64,000 nt of DNA from Methylobacterium brachythecii (GCF_014196345.1 NZ_JACIDN010000005.1:310001-374000); one strand, 5' to 3'; positions 8,697 through 17,913 are shown, numbered from the stretch's first letter. Notes: a model not told the origin generated them from the sequence alone. A program made the numbers and translations.

Positions 8697-11360
8697 TCAG
8701 CGGCCCTTATAGCGTGGCCTTTGGCCGCCTATGCCTTGCGTCGAACGCCCTTTCGGCCGCTCCTTCCAGGGCACGGCACCAGCCGGAAGCTCGCGGTCGG
8801 TGCCCGGACCCATATTGTCGAGCGTCGGCTTGCTGATCCGGCTGCGCTTGTCGCCCTGACGGCCGGCCCCGCGCTCGACGTCGCCCTGGCGCACCATCGG
8901 ATCGTCGGCAATGAGCAACTCGGTCGATTGCAGCCGCTTGAGCTCGTCGCGAAGGCGGGCGGCCTCCTCGAAGTCGAGATCGGCGGCCGCCGCGCGCATG
9001 CGCTTCTCGAGATCGGCCATGACCGCCTTGAGATTGTGCCCGACCGTGGCGACGTCCTTGGCGAGCCCGGTATCGACGCGCACGTGGTCGCGCTCGTAGA
9101 CGCTCTCCAGGATGTCCTGGATGCCGCGCTTCACGCTCTGCGGCGTGATGCCGTGCTCTTCATTGTAGGCGAGCTGCTTCTGGCGACGCCGCTCGGTCTC
9201 GGCCATCGCCCGCTCCATCGAGCCGGTGATCTGGTCGGCGTAGAGGATGCAGCGCGCATCGGCGTTCCGCGCCGCTCGGCCAATGGTCTGGACCAGCGAC
9301 GTCTCCGATCGCAGGAATCCCTCCTTGTCGGCATCGAGGATCGCGACGAGGGCGCATTCGGGGATGTCGAGGCCCTCGCGCAGCAGGTTGATGCCGATCA
9401 GCACGTCGAAGGCGCCGAGCCGCAAGTCGCGGATGATCTCGATCCGCTCCAGCGTGTCGATGTCCGAGTGCATGTAGCGCACGCGCACGCCGTTCTCGTG
9501 CAGGTACTCGGTGAGATCCTCGGCCATGCGCTTGGTCAGCGTCGTGACCAGCGTCCGGTAGCCGGCCTGCGCCACTTCGCGGACCTCGCCGAGGAGGTCG
9601 TCGACCTGGCTTCGTGCCGGGCGGATCTCGATGACAGGATCGACGAGACCGGTGGGGCGGATGACCTGCTCGGCGAAGACGCCGGCCGTGCGCTCCATTT
9701 CCCACTTGCCCGGCGTCGCCGAGACATGGACGGTCTGAGGCCGCATCGCGTCCCATTCCTCGAAGCGTAAGGGGCGGTTGTCGAGGCAGGAGGGCAAGCG
9801 GAAGCCGTATTCGGCCAGCGTCGCCTTCCGCCGGAAGTCGCCGCGATACATGCCGCCGATCTGGGGCACGGTGACGTGGCTTTCGTCGGTGAAGACCAGG
9901 GCGTTGTCGGGCAGGTACTCGAACAGCGTCGGCGGCGGCTCGCCGGGCTTTCGCCCGGTGAGATACCGGGAATAGTTCTCGATGCCGTTGCAGGCGCCGG
10001 TGGCCTCGATCATCTCGATGTCGAAGGTGCAGCGCTGTTCGAGCCTTTGCGCCTCGATCAGCCGGCCCATCTTGGTCAACTCGTCGACCCGCAGCTTCAG
10101 CTCGGTCTTGATGCCCTTGATCGCCTGCTGGAGGGTCGGGCGCGGCGTGACGTAGTGCGAGTTCGCGTAGACCTTCACGAACTTGAGTTCGTTGATCTTC
10201 TTGCCGGTCAGCGGATCGAACTCGACGATCGACTCGACCTCGTCGCCGAACATGCCGATCCGCCAGCCGCGATCCTCCAAGTGGGCCGGCCACAGCTCGA
10301 TCGAGTCGCCGCGCACCCGGAATGTGCCGCGGGCGAAGTCCGACTGGATGCGCTTGTACTGAAGCGCCACGAGGTCGGCGATGAGTTGCCGCTGCTCGAT
10401 CTTCTCATTGAGCGAGACCGTGAACGACATTGCCGTGTAGGTCTCGACCGAGCCGATACCGTAGATGCAGGACACCGAGGCGACGATGATGACGTCGTCG
10501 CGTTCCAGCAGGGCGCGGGTGGCCGAGTGGCGCATCCGGTCGATCTGCTCGTTGATCGAGGATTCCTTCTCGATGAAGGTGTCCGAGCGCGGCACGTAGG
10601 CCTCGGGCTGGTAGTAGTCGTAATACGAGACGAAGTACTCGACCGCATTGTCCGGAAAAAAACTCTTGAACTCGCCGTAGAGCTGCGCGGCGAGAGTCTT
10701 GTTCGGCGCGAGGATGAGGGCAGGGCGCTGCGTCTCCTCGATGATCTTCGCCATCGTGAAGGTTTTTCCAGAGCCGGTGACCCCGAGCAGGACCTGGTCG
10801 CGCTCCAACTCGCGCACGCCTCCGACGAGGCTCGCGATGGCGGTGGGCTGGTCGCCGGCCGGGCTGAATTCCGACTTCAGCGTGAAGCTGACACCGCCTT
10901 CCGATTTATTCGGCCGCTCGGGCCGATGCGGGATCCAGGCCTCTCCGTTCTTGAAGAGTGGATTACCCTCGGTGAGTAGCCGCTCCAGCGCTTCGACCGT
11001 CGCCGACACGCCCTCGGTGGCCAGCGACTGAGGCTCCTCGACCTCGACGGCGGCCGCACCATCCTCCGGCGCGGCGAGACCGAGCGCCTGGGCGAGGCGG
11101 GGATCGACCTCCGCCATGTCGCCGATGGCGAAGCCGGCCTGAGGCGCCTCGCCGAAACCGCCGCCCTTCGTCTTCGATGCTCTGGCATGGCCCCCACGGC
11201 CGCGCTTCGCTGGCGGCTCCGCGGGACGCGGTTCGATCGGCTTCGGCCGATTACGGTTGAGCGCCGGGTTCAGCAGCTCGGCGAGATGCTCGTCGAGCGG
11301 CTTGAGTTCGGGCTTGTCCGCCTTGGCAGAGGCGGAGCGAGGCTTCTTCGGAGCAGGCAT
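8697..11360 (-). CDS. uvrB: UvrABC excinuclease subunit B
   Basis: An 887-residue UvrB, the damage-verifying helicase-like subunit of nucleotide excision repair. Visible features are the Walker [12 protein letters not shown], the beta-hairpin region [17 protein letters not shown] that clamps [23 protein letters not shown], the helicase motif IGRAARN and a C-terminal UVR domain ([20 protein letters not shown]) for UvrA/UvrC contact. Relative to typical UvrB of about 670 residues it has a Lys/Pro/Arg-rich N-terminal extension of roughly 150 residues and a basic tail of about 60 after UVR. The ATG at 11360 precedes [18 protein letters not shown]. No GTTC-N7-GTTC SOS box was seen upstream. Confidence 0.97.
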   Translation of the reverse strand: MPAPKKPRSASAKADKPELKPLDEHLAELLNPALNRNRPKPIEPRPAEPPAKRGRGGHARASKTKGGGFGEAPQAGFAIGDMAEVDPRLAQALGLAAPEDGAAAVEVEEPQSLATEGVSATVEALERLLTEGNPLFKNGEAWIPHRPERPNKSEGGVSFTLKSEFSPAGDQPTAIASLVGGVRELERDQVLLGVTGSGKTFTMAKIIEETQRPALILAPNKTLAAQLYGEFKSFFPDNAVEYFVSYYDYYQPEAYVPRSDTFIEKESSINEQIDRMRHSATRALLERDDVIIVASVSCIYGIGSVETYTAMSFTVSLNEKIEQRQLIADLVALQYKRIQSDFARGTFRVRGDSIELWPAHLEDRGWRIGMFGDEVESIVEFDPLTGKKINELKFVKVYANSHYVTPRPTLQQAIKGIKTELKLRVDELTKMGRLIEAQRLEQRCTFDIEMIEATGACNGIENYSRYLTGRKPGEPPPTLFEYLPDNALVFTDESHVTVPQIGGMYRGDFRRKATLAEYGFRLPSCLDNRPLRFEEWDAMRPQTVHVSATPGKWEMERTAGVFAEQVIRPTGLVDPVIEIRPARSQVDDLLGEVREVAQAGYRTLVTTLTKRMAEDLTEYLHENGVRVRYMHSDIDTLERIEIIRDLRLGAFDVLIGINLLREGLDIPECALVAILDADKEGFLRSETSLVQTIGRAARNADARCILYADQITGSMERAMAETERRRQKQLAYNEEHGITPQSVKRGIQDILESVYERDHVRVDTGLAKDVATVGHNLKAVMADLEKRMRAAAADLDFEEAARLRDELKRLQSTELLIADDPMVRQGDVERGAGRQGDKRSRISKPTLDNMGPGTDRELPAGAVPWKERPKGRSTQGIGGQRPRYKGR

Positions 11361-11551
11361 GGACCGAATATGGGCTTTGTGCGCGCTGCGAAAAACCCCG
11401 CGATGGTGCGCTCGCACGAGATGTTTTCGCCGCGATCGACGTGCGACGGCCCGCCGGCGCAGAGGCCGCCAGCTTGTCCGCGCGCGCATCGCGGGCTAGC
11501 CGTGCGCCGCCGCTGCGCTCGCTTTGCGCGACACGATCTGGGAGGGAAACC

Positions 11552-12055
11552 ATGCGCCGATCCATCGTCAGCCTCGGGCTCGCCGTCGCTCTGTCGACCG
11601 GCTCGTCGCTGGCCGCAGCCGCGGATTCGCTGCCGGCCCGCAAGGCGGGGCTTTGGGAATCGAAGAACGCTTCCGCCGACGGGGCCCACAGCACAGTGCG
11701 CCAATGCATCGACGCCGCCACCGATCAGCAGATGCAGGGCCTGAGCGACAAGATGGGCATGGACTGCTCGAAGAAGCAGCTCACCAAGACCGCCACCGGC
11801 TATCTCAGCGAGACGAGCTGCAAGATGGGCACCATCTCGGTGGAAGGGAAAGCGGTGATGACCGGCGACTTCAATGCGTCGGTCCGCATCGAGACCGATT
11901 CGGTAATGACCGGCCTGCCCGGGGTCACTGGGCCGAAGGCATCGCACACGGTGATCGAGTCGCGCTGGCTCGGCCCCTGCGAGGCCGGCCAGAAGCCGGG
12001 CGACATCATCCTGGAGAGCGGCAAGACGGTGAAGCTGCCGGCCATGCCACGCTGA
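11552..12055 (+). CDS. DUF3617 exported protein
   Basis: A 167-residue protein with a Sec signal peptide (MRRSIVSLGLAVALSTGSSL, cleavage near AAAADS) and the DUF3617 pattern: an N-terminal PARKAGLWES, a conserved Cys in RQCIDAATDQQM, then MDCSKKQLTKT, SETSCKMGTISVEGKAV and ESRWLGPCEAGQKPGD. The four to five cysteines suggest disulfides in the periplasm. The function of the family is unknown. GGAGGG lies 5 nt before the ATG. Confidence 0.85.
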   Translation: MRRSIVSLGLAVALSTGSSLAAAADSLPARKAGLWESKNASADGAHSTVRQCIDAATDQQMQGLSDKMGMDCSKKQLTKTATGYLSETSCKMGTISVEGKAVMTGDFNASVRIETDSVMTGLPGVTGPKASHTVIESRWLGPCEAGQKPGDIILESGKTVKLPAMPR

Positions 12056-12071
12056 CGATCCTAGGCCGCCG

Positions 12072-12986
12072 TCAGATCGCTCGCAAAGGCGGCGGCAGAT
12101 CCCGATCCCAGGCGGGCTCGCCCTCGAAGCGTCGCGCGACGAAGGCGAGGAAGGCCTGCGTCTTGGCGGGACGCCGGCCGGGCGGCATCAGGGCGTGGAT
12201 CGGCATGAGCGGTGGCCGCTCGCCGAGGTCGATCTCGACGAGCGTACCGGCACGCAGGGCCTCGGCGACGATGAAGGTCGGCTGGTAGACGATGCCCTGG
12301 CCGGCGATCGCGGCGGTGACGAGGGCATCCCCGTTCGAGGCGCGCAGATTCCCGGCGACGGACACGCTGCGCGTCTCAAAACGCCAACGGCTGGGATCGA
12401 CGATGCTGTAACCGAGGCAATTGTGCCGGGCGAGGTCTTCCGGCCGTCGGGGAATGCCGTGGCGGTCGAGATAGGAGAGCGCGGCACAGATCGCGAGGCG
12501 GCACGGTGCGAGATGGCGGGCAATCAGGCTCGAATCCGACAGTTGGCCGATGCGGATGGCGAGATCCCAGCCCTCCTCGATCAGATCGACCCTGCGATCG
12601 TTGAGGCCGAGATCCACTGACACGGCCGGATGCTCGGCGCTGAAGGCCGGCAGCAGGGGTGCGATCTCGCGCACCCCGAACGAGAGCGGCACGTTGAGCC
12701 GCAGCGTGCCGCGCGCCTCGACCGCCGACTCGCCGGCGAGGGAATCGGCTTCCGCGATGTCGGCGAGAATGCCCTCGCAGGCTTCGAGATAGGCCCTGCC
12801 GGTCTCCGTGAGCGTGAGCCGCCGCGTGGTCCGATGAATGAGCCGCGTGCCGAGGCGGGTCTCGAGCGCGGAGACGTGCTTCGTCACGCCGGTCTGCGAC
12901 AGCCCCATAGCCCGCCCGGCAGCAGCAAAGCTTCCGAGCGTCGCTACGCTGACGAAGACCTGCATGCCGGTCACACGGTCGAGCAT
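12072..12986 (-). CDS. LysR-family transcriptional regulator
   Basis: A 304-residue LysR regulator. The N-terminal winged helix contains FVSVATLGSFAAAGRAMGLS and SALETRLGTRLIHRTTRRLT. The effector domain (from about residue 90) includes GTLRLNVPLSFG. It is divergent from a DoxX-VOC pair with 104 nt between the start codons, and that gap carries two overlapping inverted repeats. Control of the DoxX-VOC genes, probably in response to an aromatic or quinone-like compound, is inferred from this arrangement. Confidence 0.93.
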   Translation of the reverse strand: MLDRVTGMQVFVSVATLGSFAAAGRAMGLSQTGVTKHVSALETRLGTRLIHRTTRRLTLTETGRAYLEACEGILADIAEADSLAGESAVEARGTLRLNVPLSFGVREIAPLLPAFSAEHPAVSVDLGLNDRRVDLIEEGWDLAIRIGQLSDSSLIARHLAPCRLAICAALSYLDRHGIPRRPEDLARHNCLGYSIVDPSRWRFETRSVSVAGNLRASNGDALVTAAIAGQGIVYQPTFIVAEALRAGTLVEIDLGERPPLMPIHALMPPGRRPAKTQAFLAFVARRFEGEPAWDRDLPPPLRAI

Positions 12987-12994
12987 CGCTTGAT

Positions 12995-13025
12995 TTCACT
13001 CTGCCAGAGTGAAGTAACTGGCAGA
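12995..13025. promoter_or_regulatory. Overlapping palindromes, candidate LysR operator
   Basis: A perfect 19-bp palindrome, TTCACTCTG-C-CAGAGTGAA (12995-13013), overlaps a second inverted repeat, TCTGCCAG (13000-13007) with CTGGCAGA (13018-13025). Both lie 9-39 nt from the LysR start and 66-96 nt from the DoxX start, where LysR recognition and activation sites are expected. Confidence 0.6.
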
Positions 13026-13090
13026 ATATAGTGATTATCGCAATTCTGGTTCCAGGGCATGGTCCGACCACTCAAGACGGAAACCGATCC

Positions 13091-13486
13091 ATGACCGACT
13101 CCCGCACCACCCCCTACGCCGCCCTGCTGCTGCGATTGACCCTCGGCGGCCTCTTCCTGGCCCATGCCGCTCTCAAGATCTTCGTGTTCACCCCTGCTGG
13201 CACGGCCGGCTTCTTCGGCTCCCTCGGCCTGCCGCCGGCCCTCGGCTACGCGGTGATCGCTGCCGAAACGGTAGGCGGCCTCGCCCTGATCCTCGGCCTC
13301 TATGCCCGCTGGGTCGCGCTCGCCCTGATCCCGATCCTGATCGGCGCCATCGTCACCGTGCACGGCGCGAACGGCTTCTTCGCGCAGAACCAGGGCGGCG
13401 GCTGGGAATTCGCAGCCTTCTGGGCAGTTGCCCTCGTCGTGCAGGCGCTGCTCGGCGGCGGCCCCTTCGCCATCCGCCAGAGCTGA
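13091..13486 (+). CDS. DoxX-family membrane protein
   Basis: A 131-residue protein with four hydrophobic segments, beginning LLLRLTLGGLFLAHAALKIF and containing GYAVIAAETVGGLALILGLY and ALALIPILIGAIVTVHGANG, the DoxX pattern. DoxX proteins are small inner-membrane proteins often linked to thiol or quinone redox chemistry. The ATG at 13091 follows an upstream open stretch lacking a good start. The VOC gene follows after 11 nt, so they form one operon. Confidence 0.88.
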   Translation: MTDSRTTPYAALLLRLTLGGLFLAHAALKIFVFTPAGTAGFFGSLGLPPALGYAVIAAETVGGLALILGLYARWVALALIPILIGAIVTVHGANGFFAQNQGGGWEFAAFWAVALVVQALLGGGPFAIRQS

Positions 13487-13497
13487 GGGAGGACATC

Positions 13498-13983
13498 ATG
13501 TCGGCACCGATCCACCCCGAGACCCGCATTGGCCACGTCCACCTCAAGGTGGCTGATCTCGACCGGGCGCTCGGCTTCTATTGCGGTGTGCTCGGCTTCA
13601 GGCTGATGCAGCGCTACGGCAGCCAGGCGGCCTTCGTCTCGGCCGGCGGCTACCACCATCATATCGGACTCAACACCTGGGAGAGCGCGGGCGGACAGCC
13701 TCCGCCGCCCGGCACGACCGGCCTCTACCACCTGGCCATCCTCTACCCGGCGCGCGCTGCGCTCGCCGATGCGCTCCAACGGCTGAATGCCGCCGGCATC
13801 CCCCTCGACGGTGCCAGCGATCACGGGGTGAGCGAGGCGCTCTACCTGCGTGATCCCGATGGCAACGGTGTCGAACTCTATCGCGACCGGCCGGAAGCAG
13901 AATGGCCGCGAGACGCGTCAGGCGACCTCGCGATGACGACCCGCCGGCTCGATCTCGCCGACCTTCTCGGCTCAGCCGTCTGA
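13498..13983 (+). CDS. VOC-superfamily dioxygenase/glyoxalase-like protein
   Basis: A 161-residue vicinal-oxygen-chelate protein. Metal-ligand positions are visible in GHVHLKVADLDRALGFY (His), GLYHLAILYP (His) and RDPDGNGVELYRDRP (Glu), spaced as in CatE/extradiol dioxygenase-like single-module proteins. GGAGG precedes the ATG. With DoxX and the divergent LysR regulator it makes a compact regulated unit, probably acting on a catechol or quinone; the substrate is unknown. Confidence 0.87.
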   Translation: MSAPIHPETRIGHVHLKVADLDRALGFYCGVLGFRLMQRYGSQAAFVSAGGYHHHIGLNTWESAGGQPPPPGTTGLYHLAILYPARAALADALQRLNAAGIPLDGASDHGVSEALYLRDPDGNGVELYRDRPEAEWPRDASGDLAMTTRRLDLADLLGSAV

Positions 13984-14055
13984 GGAGGCGGCTGGAACGC
14001 TGAATTCCACGAGCAACCCTCGTCGCGAGCCTTGCCCGACTCTGCTTTAGCATCT

Positions 14056-14072
14056 ACTTTACGATGCAAAGT
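14056..14072. promoter_or_regulatory. Near-palindrome before the wHTH/UppS operon
   Basis: ACTTTAC-GAT-GCAAAGT is a 17-bp palindrome with one mismatch. It spans the first possible ATG (14064) of the downstream gene and is thus more likely an operator than coding sequence. It may be a site for the winged-helix protein two genes down. Confidence 0.4.
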
Positions 14073-14096
14073 TTGAGTCGCGAGAGGGCGAGGCTC

Positions 14097-14720
14097 ATGC
14101 GGGACCTGGACAAGGCACTGGCGGACATCGTCGCGATCCGCACGCAGATCGCCCGTGAGACGGCGTTTCGCGGGCTCGGTTCCGCGACGCTCGCGGCGAC
14201 CGGCGTCATCGCCGTCGGCACCGCCTGCCTCCAGGCCTTCTGGATCGACGATCCGACGGCGAAACCTCTCCTGTTTTTCGGAGCCTGGATCGCCGCGGCC
14301 TTGCTGGCCGTCGCGCTGATCGGCGTGGAGACCGTACGGCGCTCGCGGCGCCTGCATTCGGGTCTCGCCGACGAGATGGTGACGAGCGCCATCGAGAGCT
14401 TCCTGCCGGCCGCCGGCGCCGGCCTCTGCCTGGCGCTGGTGTTCGGGCGCTTCGCCCCGGACGACGTCTGGATGCTGCCGGGTCTCTGGCAGGTGCTGAC
14501 GGGCCTCGGGCTCTTCGCCGCCGCCCGGATCCTGCCGAAGGCGGTTCAGCTCGCCGGCGCCTGGTATCTCCTCGCCGGATTGTCGGTCTTCGCGCTGGCC
14601 AGCGGCGATCACCGGCTCTCGCCCTGGCTCATGGGCCTGCCCTTCGCCGTCGGGCAGGGGATGCTCGCCCTGATCATGCACCGCGCCATGATGCGCGACC
14701 AAGGAGGCTCCGATGTCTGA
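14097..14720 (+). CDS. Multi-pass membrane protein, hypothetical
   Basis: A 207-residue protein with a short helical cytoplasmic N-terminus (RDLDKALADIVAIRTQIARE) and about six hydrophobic segments, such as GLGSATLAATGVIAVGTACL and FGAWIAAALLAVALIGV. No family is named with confidence. The ATG at 14097 has GAGG 7 nt upstream, whereas 14064 has no ribosome binding site and lies in a palindrome. It overlaps the next gene by 8 nt, so membrane protein and winged-helix protein are translationally coupled and may act together in signalling. Confidence 0.8.
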   Translation: MRDLDKALADIVAIRTQIARETAFRGLGSATLAATGVIAVGTACLQAFWIDDPTAKPLLFFGAWIAAALLAVALIGVETVRRSRRLHSGLADEMVTSAIESFLPAAGAGLCLALVFGRFAPDDVWMLPGLWQVLTGLGLFAAARILPKAVQLAGAWYLLAGLSVFALASGDHRLSPWLMGLPFAVGQGMLALIMHRAMMRDQGGSDV

Positions 14721-15096
14721 GACCATCGACGGCCGTTTCTCCTACGAGGGGCTCGACCGGCTGATCCACGAGAAGGCGCGGCTCTCGGTGCTGACCTCGC
14801 TGGTCGCCCACCCCAAGGGCCTTGCCTTCCCCGATCTGCGCCGCCTGTGCGGGCTGACCGACGGCAATCTCAGCCGGCACCTCGCCGTGCTGCAGGAGGC
14901 GGATTTCGTCAGCCTGGAGAAGGGCTACGACCACAATCGTCCGCAGACGGTCTGCCGGCTGACGCCGAGGGGCCGCTCGCGTTTCCTGCAATATCTCGGC
15001 GTGCTGGAGCAGGTGGTGCGCGATGCCGCCAAGGGGGCGGGGAAATCCGCCGAGACGGCGCGCGTCATGACCGGTCCTTTCGCCGAGCCGACATGA
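14713..15096 (+). CDS. Winged-helix transcriptional regulator (MarR/ArsR-like)
   Basis: A 127-residue DNA-binding protein. The helix-turn-helix is visible in ARLSVLTSLVAHPKGLAFPD and CGLTDGNLSRHLAVLQEADF, followed by the wing (LEKGYDHNRPQTVCRLTPRG). This matches the single-domain HTH_27/MarR-like group that often pairs with a membrane protein. It lies between that membrane protein (8-nt overlap) and a UppS paralogue about 100 nt downstream. AGGAGG precedes the ATG. Confidence 0.87.
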   Translation: MSETIDGRFSYEGLDRLIHEKARLSVLTSLVAHPKGLAFPDLRRLCGLTDGNLSRHLAVLQEADFVSLEKGYDHNRPQTVCRLTPRGRSRFLQYLGVLEQVVRDAAKGAGKSAETARVMTGPFAEPT

Positions 15097-15201
15097 TGTC
15101 GTCGGCAATCGACCGCGAAAACACCAACTTAACCGGCACATCGGATAAGTCGTGACCGGCCTCTTCCAGACCTTAGGTTTCATCCCGTACGCGGAGACCC
15201 G

Positions 15202-15918
15202 ATGATGCGACCCGATGCCGACGGCAGACGAGGCCTGCATGCCGCGATCATCATGGACGGAAACGGCCGCTGGGCGACGCAGCGCGGATTGCCGCGCAGC
15301 GCGGGGCACCGCATGGGGGTCGAGGCCATCCGGCGCACGGCCGAGGCCGCGCCGGATCTCGGTGTCGACACGCTGACGCTGTTCGCCTTTGCCAGCGACA
15401 ACTGGAAACGGCCGGAGACCGAGGTGATCGGCCTGATGCGGCTGCTCAAGGCCTATCTGCGCTCCGAGACCGGACGGCTCGCCCGCACCGGCACACGGCT
15501 CACGGTGTTCGGCCGGCGCGACCGCTTGCCGACCGGCATCCCCGAGGCAATCGAGCGGGCCGAGGCGGCCACCGCCGCCGGGACCAAGCTCAGCCTTCGC
15601 ATCGCCGTCGACTATTCGTCCCGCGATGCCATCGTGGCCGCGGCCGCGCGGCTCGGCCCCGAGGCATCCCGTGGGGATCTCGACCGGGCCCTGCGCGAGG
15701 AGGTGGGCGGACCGGGCGACGTCGACCTGCTGATCCGCACCGGCGGCGAGAAGCGGCTCTCCGACTTCCTGCTCTGGGAGGCGGCTTATGCCGAGTTGCA
15801 TTTCACCGACCGGATGTGGCCGGATTTCGGGGAGGCCGACCTCGCCACCGCCATCCGCGATTTCACGGGCCGTGACAGGCGTTTCGGCGGCTTGAAGCCG
15901 GTTCCGGTCGCCGCCTGA
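15202..15918 (+). CDS. cis-prenyltransferase, UppS paralogue
   Basis: A 238-residue cis-prenyl (undecaprenyl-diphosphate synthase-type) transferase that elongates isoprenoid diphosphates with IPP to polyprenyl carriers. Motifs are AIIMDGNGRWATQRGLPRS with the catalytic Asp, FAFASDNWKRPETEV, and DLLIRTGGEKRLSDFLLWE ending in LHFTDRMWPDF. The usual essential uppS sits in a frr-uppS-cdsA-dxr cluster. This copy instead follows a membrane protein and a winged-helix regulator, so it is probably a second, regulated copy; that is inference, since the rest of the genome is not seen. An ATG two codons earlier (15199) cannot be excluded. Confidence 0.9.
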   Translation: MMRPDADGRRGLHAAIIMDGNGRWATQRGLPRSAGHRMGVEAIRRTAEAAPDLGVDTLTLFAFASDNWKRPETEVIGLMRLLKAYLRSETGRLARTGTRLTVFGRRDRLPTGIPEAIERAEAATAAGTKLSLRIAVDYSSRDAIVAAAARLGPEASRGDLDRALREEVGGPGDVDLLIRTGGEKRLSDFLLWEAAYAELHFTDRMWPDFGEADLATAIRDFTGRDRRFGGLKPVPVAA

Positions 15919-15930
15919 CTCAGGCCGAGC

Positions 15931-17007
15931 CTAGGGCTCGGCGCGCAGGCGCTCGTCGATGCGGAGCAGGACCCAGACGACGATCATCAGCCAGAGCCCG
16001 CTCGGCAGGCCGGCGGCCGGTACGATGTCCAAGAGGACACGCGGCGCGAGGCAGATCAGCGTCACGTAGGCAGCCGCGTACGGGGCGAGCCGAAGCGCGA
16101 TACGGCTCCGATCGGCCGCCCTCTCCTCAGCGCCGCCCTGCGTTCGGGCTGCGAGCATGGTCCCTGCGATCACGCTGGCGAACAGAGCCACGCCGTAGGT
16201 GGCCTGGGACAGCACAGAGCCCGCCTGGAATGCAGGCGCACCCGCGTAGCCAGCGATCATCGGGACAAGAGGTAGTAACGCCGTCGCCGCCAGCGGCGGC
16301 AGCGGCCCGGCTGGGTTGACCCGCAGGGCCATGGTCGCGGGCGGGGCGAGGCGCACCACCCGCCAAGCCCGTTCGACGAAGACGATCAGGACCATCTGCG
16401 CGAGCATGAAGGCCAGGGCCGCCCAGAGCCGGCTTGCCGGCTCGGCCCCGTAGCGGACCAGTTCGACCCAGACCGTCACCCCGGCCGGCACGTGGGCGAC
16501 GGTACCGACGGCGAGCAGGATCAAGATGCCGTGGCCGAGACCGCGCTCGGAGATCCGCCCGGCGAGCCAGGCGAGGAGCAGGCTGCCCGCGACGAGCGTC
16601 GCCGTCGTCGTCGCGAGGAAGAGCGAGCCGGGCTCCCGCACCAACCCGTCGACGGCCTGCAGGCCGCTGGCGACGCCGTAACCCTGCAGGACCGCGAACG
16701 GGACAGTCGCGGCGCGGGTGATCGATTCCAGCGCAACGCGACGCTCGTCCCCATCGAAAAGCCGTCGCGGCACGAGCAGCGCGAGCACGCGCACGAGAAG
16801 GAAGGCCGTGACGTAGGGCATCGGCCCGAGGGCGAAGACCGACACCCGCTCGCCGGTCGCTCCGAGCGGACCGAGCCCCGTCGGATCGATGCCGGGGAGC
16901 GGCACCTGCAACCCGAACCGGTAGACGAGGATGGCGCCGAGGGTGAAGAGCAGGCGGCTGCGCGAGTCGGCGGAGAGCGTTCGCAACGGAGACTCTCCGG
17001 ATGACAC
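15931..17007 (-). CDS. Divergent SecY-like protein
   Basis: A 358-residue polytopic membrane protein resembling SecY, the pore of the protein-export translocon. SecY-like features are the start SRLLFTLGAILVYRFGLQVP LPGID (residues about 17-41), PYVTAFLLVRVLALLVPRRL, GLGHGILILLAVGTVAH (compare the GNGISL motif of TM5) and a basic loop VNPAGPLPPL. It is about 80-90 residues shorter than housekeeping SecY and is not in a ribosomal-protein operon. It converges with the UppS paralogue with 12 nt between stops. Either an accessory translocon or a decayed/re-purposed copy is possible. Confidence 0.75.
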   Translation of the reverse strand: MSSGESPLRTLSADSRSRLLFTLGAILVYRFGLQVPLPGIDPTGLGPLGATGERVSVFALGPMPYVTAFLLVRVLALLVPRRLFDGDERRVALESITRAATVPFAVLQGYGVASGLQAVDGLVREPGSLFLATTTATLVAGSLLLAWLAGRISERGLGHGILILLAVGTVAHVPAGVTVWVELVRYGAEPASRLWAALAFMLAQMVLIVFVERAWRVVRLAPPATMALRVNPAGPLPPLAATALLPLVPMIAGYAGAPAFQAGSVLSQATYGVALFASVIAGTMLAARTQGGAEERAADRSRIALRLAPYAAAYVTLICLAPRVLLDIVPAAGLPSGLWLMIVVWVLLRIDERLRAEP

Positions 17008-17198
17008 TTTGACGAAAATTCGAGCGTCGCGAATTCAACGAATCGGCGACAAATCGGGGTCGTCGCGATACAAGCCGGCTCATGAGATTCGGCGCCTGAG
17101 TCGCGGCACTGCTCTCACCAAGCCCAATCTTTTTGGATCGGCAAGGCTGGACGGCGCACGCGTCGACTCCAGATGGCCTTCTTCTTTGGCGCGAAGAG

Positions 17199-17564
17199 AT
17201 GTTTGGAATGCAGTCTCATCAGGCGAGCGCCTCGATTCCGTTTCTCGACGACGAGTCACTCGCTTTCGCCGGCCGCATCTTCCATTTCGCGCAGGCTGGC
17301 CACGCCGAAGAACTGTCCGAACTCTTCGAGCACGGCCTTCCAGCCAACCTCCGTAACGATCGCGGCGACAGCCTTCTGATGCTCGCGGCCGCCCACGGCC
17401 AGGAGGCAGCGGCCCGCATCATCCTGGAGGCCGGCGGCGACCCCGAACTCGCCAACGACCATGGCGAGACCCCGCTCGCCGCCGCGACTGCGAAGGGTGA
17501 GACGGGCATCGTGCGGCTGCTGCTGGAGCACGGCGCCGTCTCGCAGGCTCACGCGCGGCGCTGA
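17199..17564 (+). CDS. Ankyrin-repeat protein
   Basis: A 121-residue protein with three ankyrin units: GHAEELSELFEHGLPANLRN, GDSLLMLAAAHGQEAAARII and GETPLAAATAKGETGIVRLL. No signal peptide or other domain is seen. Small bacterial ankyrin proteins bind partner proteins, for example protecting catalases. The ATG at 17199 is chosen because the residues read from the upstream TTG (17133) do not look like protein; 17208 is also possible. Confidence 0.8.
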   Translation: MFGMQSHQASASIPFLDDESLAFAGRIFHFAQAGHAEELSELFEHGLPANLRNDRGDSLLMLAAAHGQEAAARIILEAGGDPELANDHGETPLAAATAKGETGIVRLLLEHGAVSQAHARR

Positions 17565-17655
17565 CGGCGTCGATCCACTCGCCGGCTGACCCTTCTTCCT
17601 CTTCGAGATCAGGCTATCGGAAGCGCGTGCCCATGCCTGGGCACGGGCGGCAGCC

Positions 17656-17913
17656 TCAATGGATGGTTCGGCGATCGAGGGGCTGCAGCCTCACCGTGAA
17701 GCCACCGAACAGGTCCGGCCCGCAGACATGAACGCGCAGCTCGGACGCCGTCTGCGCGACGCAGCAAACCTCGACCCGTTGCGGTGCCGAGATCACGCGC
17801 GACAGGCTGGTCTCCGCGGCGTCCTTCACCTGCTCCGCGGTTCTAGCGGCGGCCTTGCGCGTCTCCGCCTCGACGATGGCCAAAGCCGCACGCTTCTTTC
17901 TCACGCTCAGCAT
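17656..17913 (-). CDS. Small hypothetical protein
   Basis: An 85-residue frame starting MLSVRKKRAALAIVEAETRK, with an Ala/Glu-rich helical first half and a second half containing QRVEVCCVAQTASELRVHVC. No family is recognised and the ribosome binding site is weak (GGTGA). The frame is open upstream, but that part looks non-coding. Confidence 0.35.
   Translation of the reverse strand: MLSVRKKRAALAIVEAETRKAAARTAEQVKDAAETSLSRVISAPQRVEVCCVAQTASELRVHVCGPDLFGGFTVRLQPLDRRTIH

Noticed and set aside
8670..9770. Long + strand frame opposite uvrB
   Set aside because: Antisense shadow of uvrB; no ribosome binding site or family resemblance.
11361..11440. SOS/LexA box upstream of uvrB
   Set aside because: No GTTC-N7-GTTC pattern of the alphaproteobacterial type was found between 11361 and 11440.
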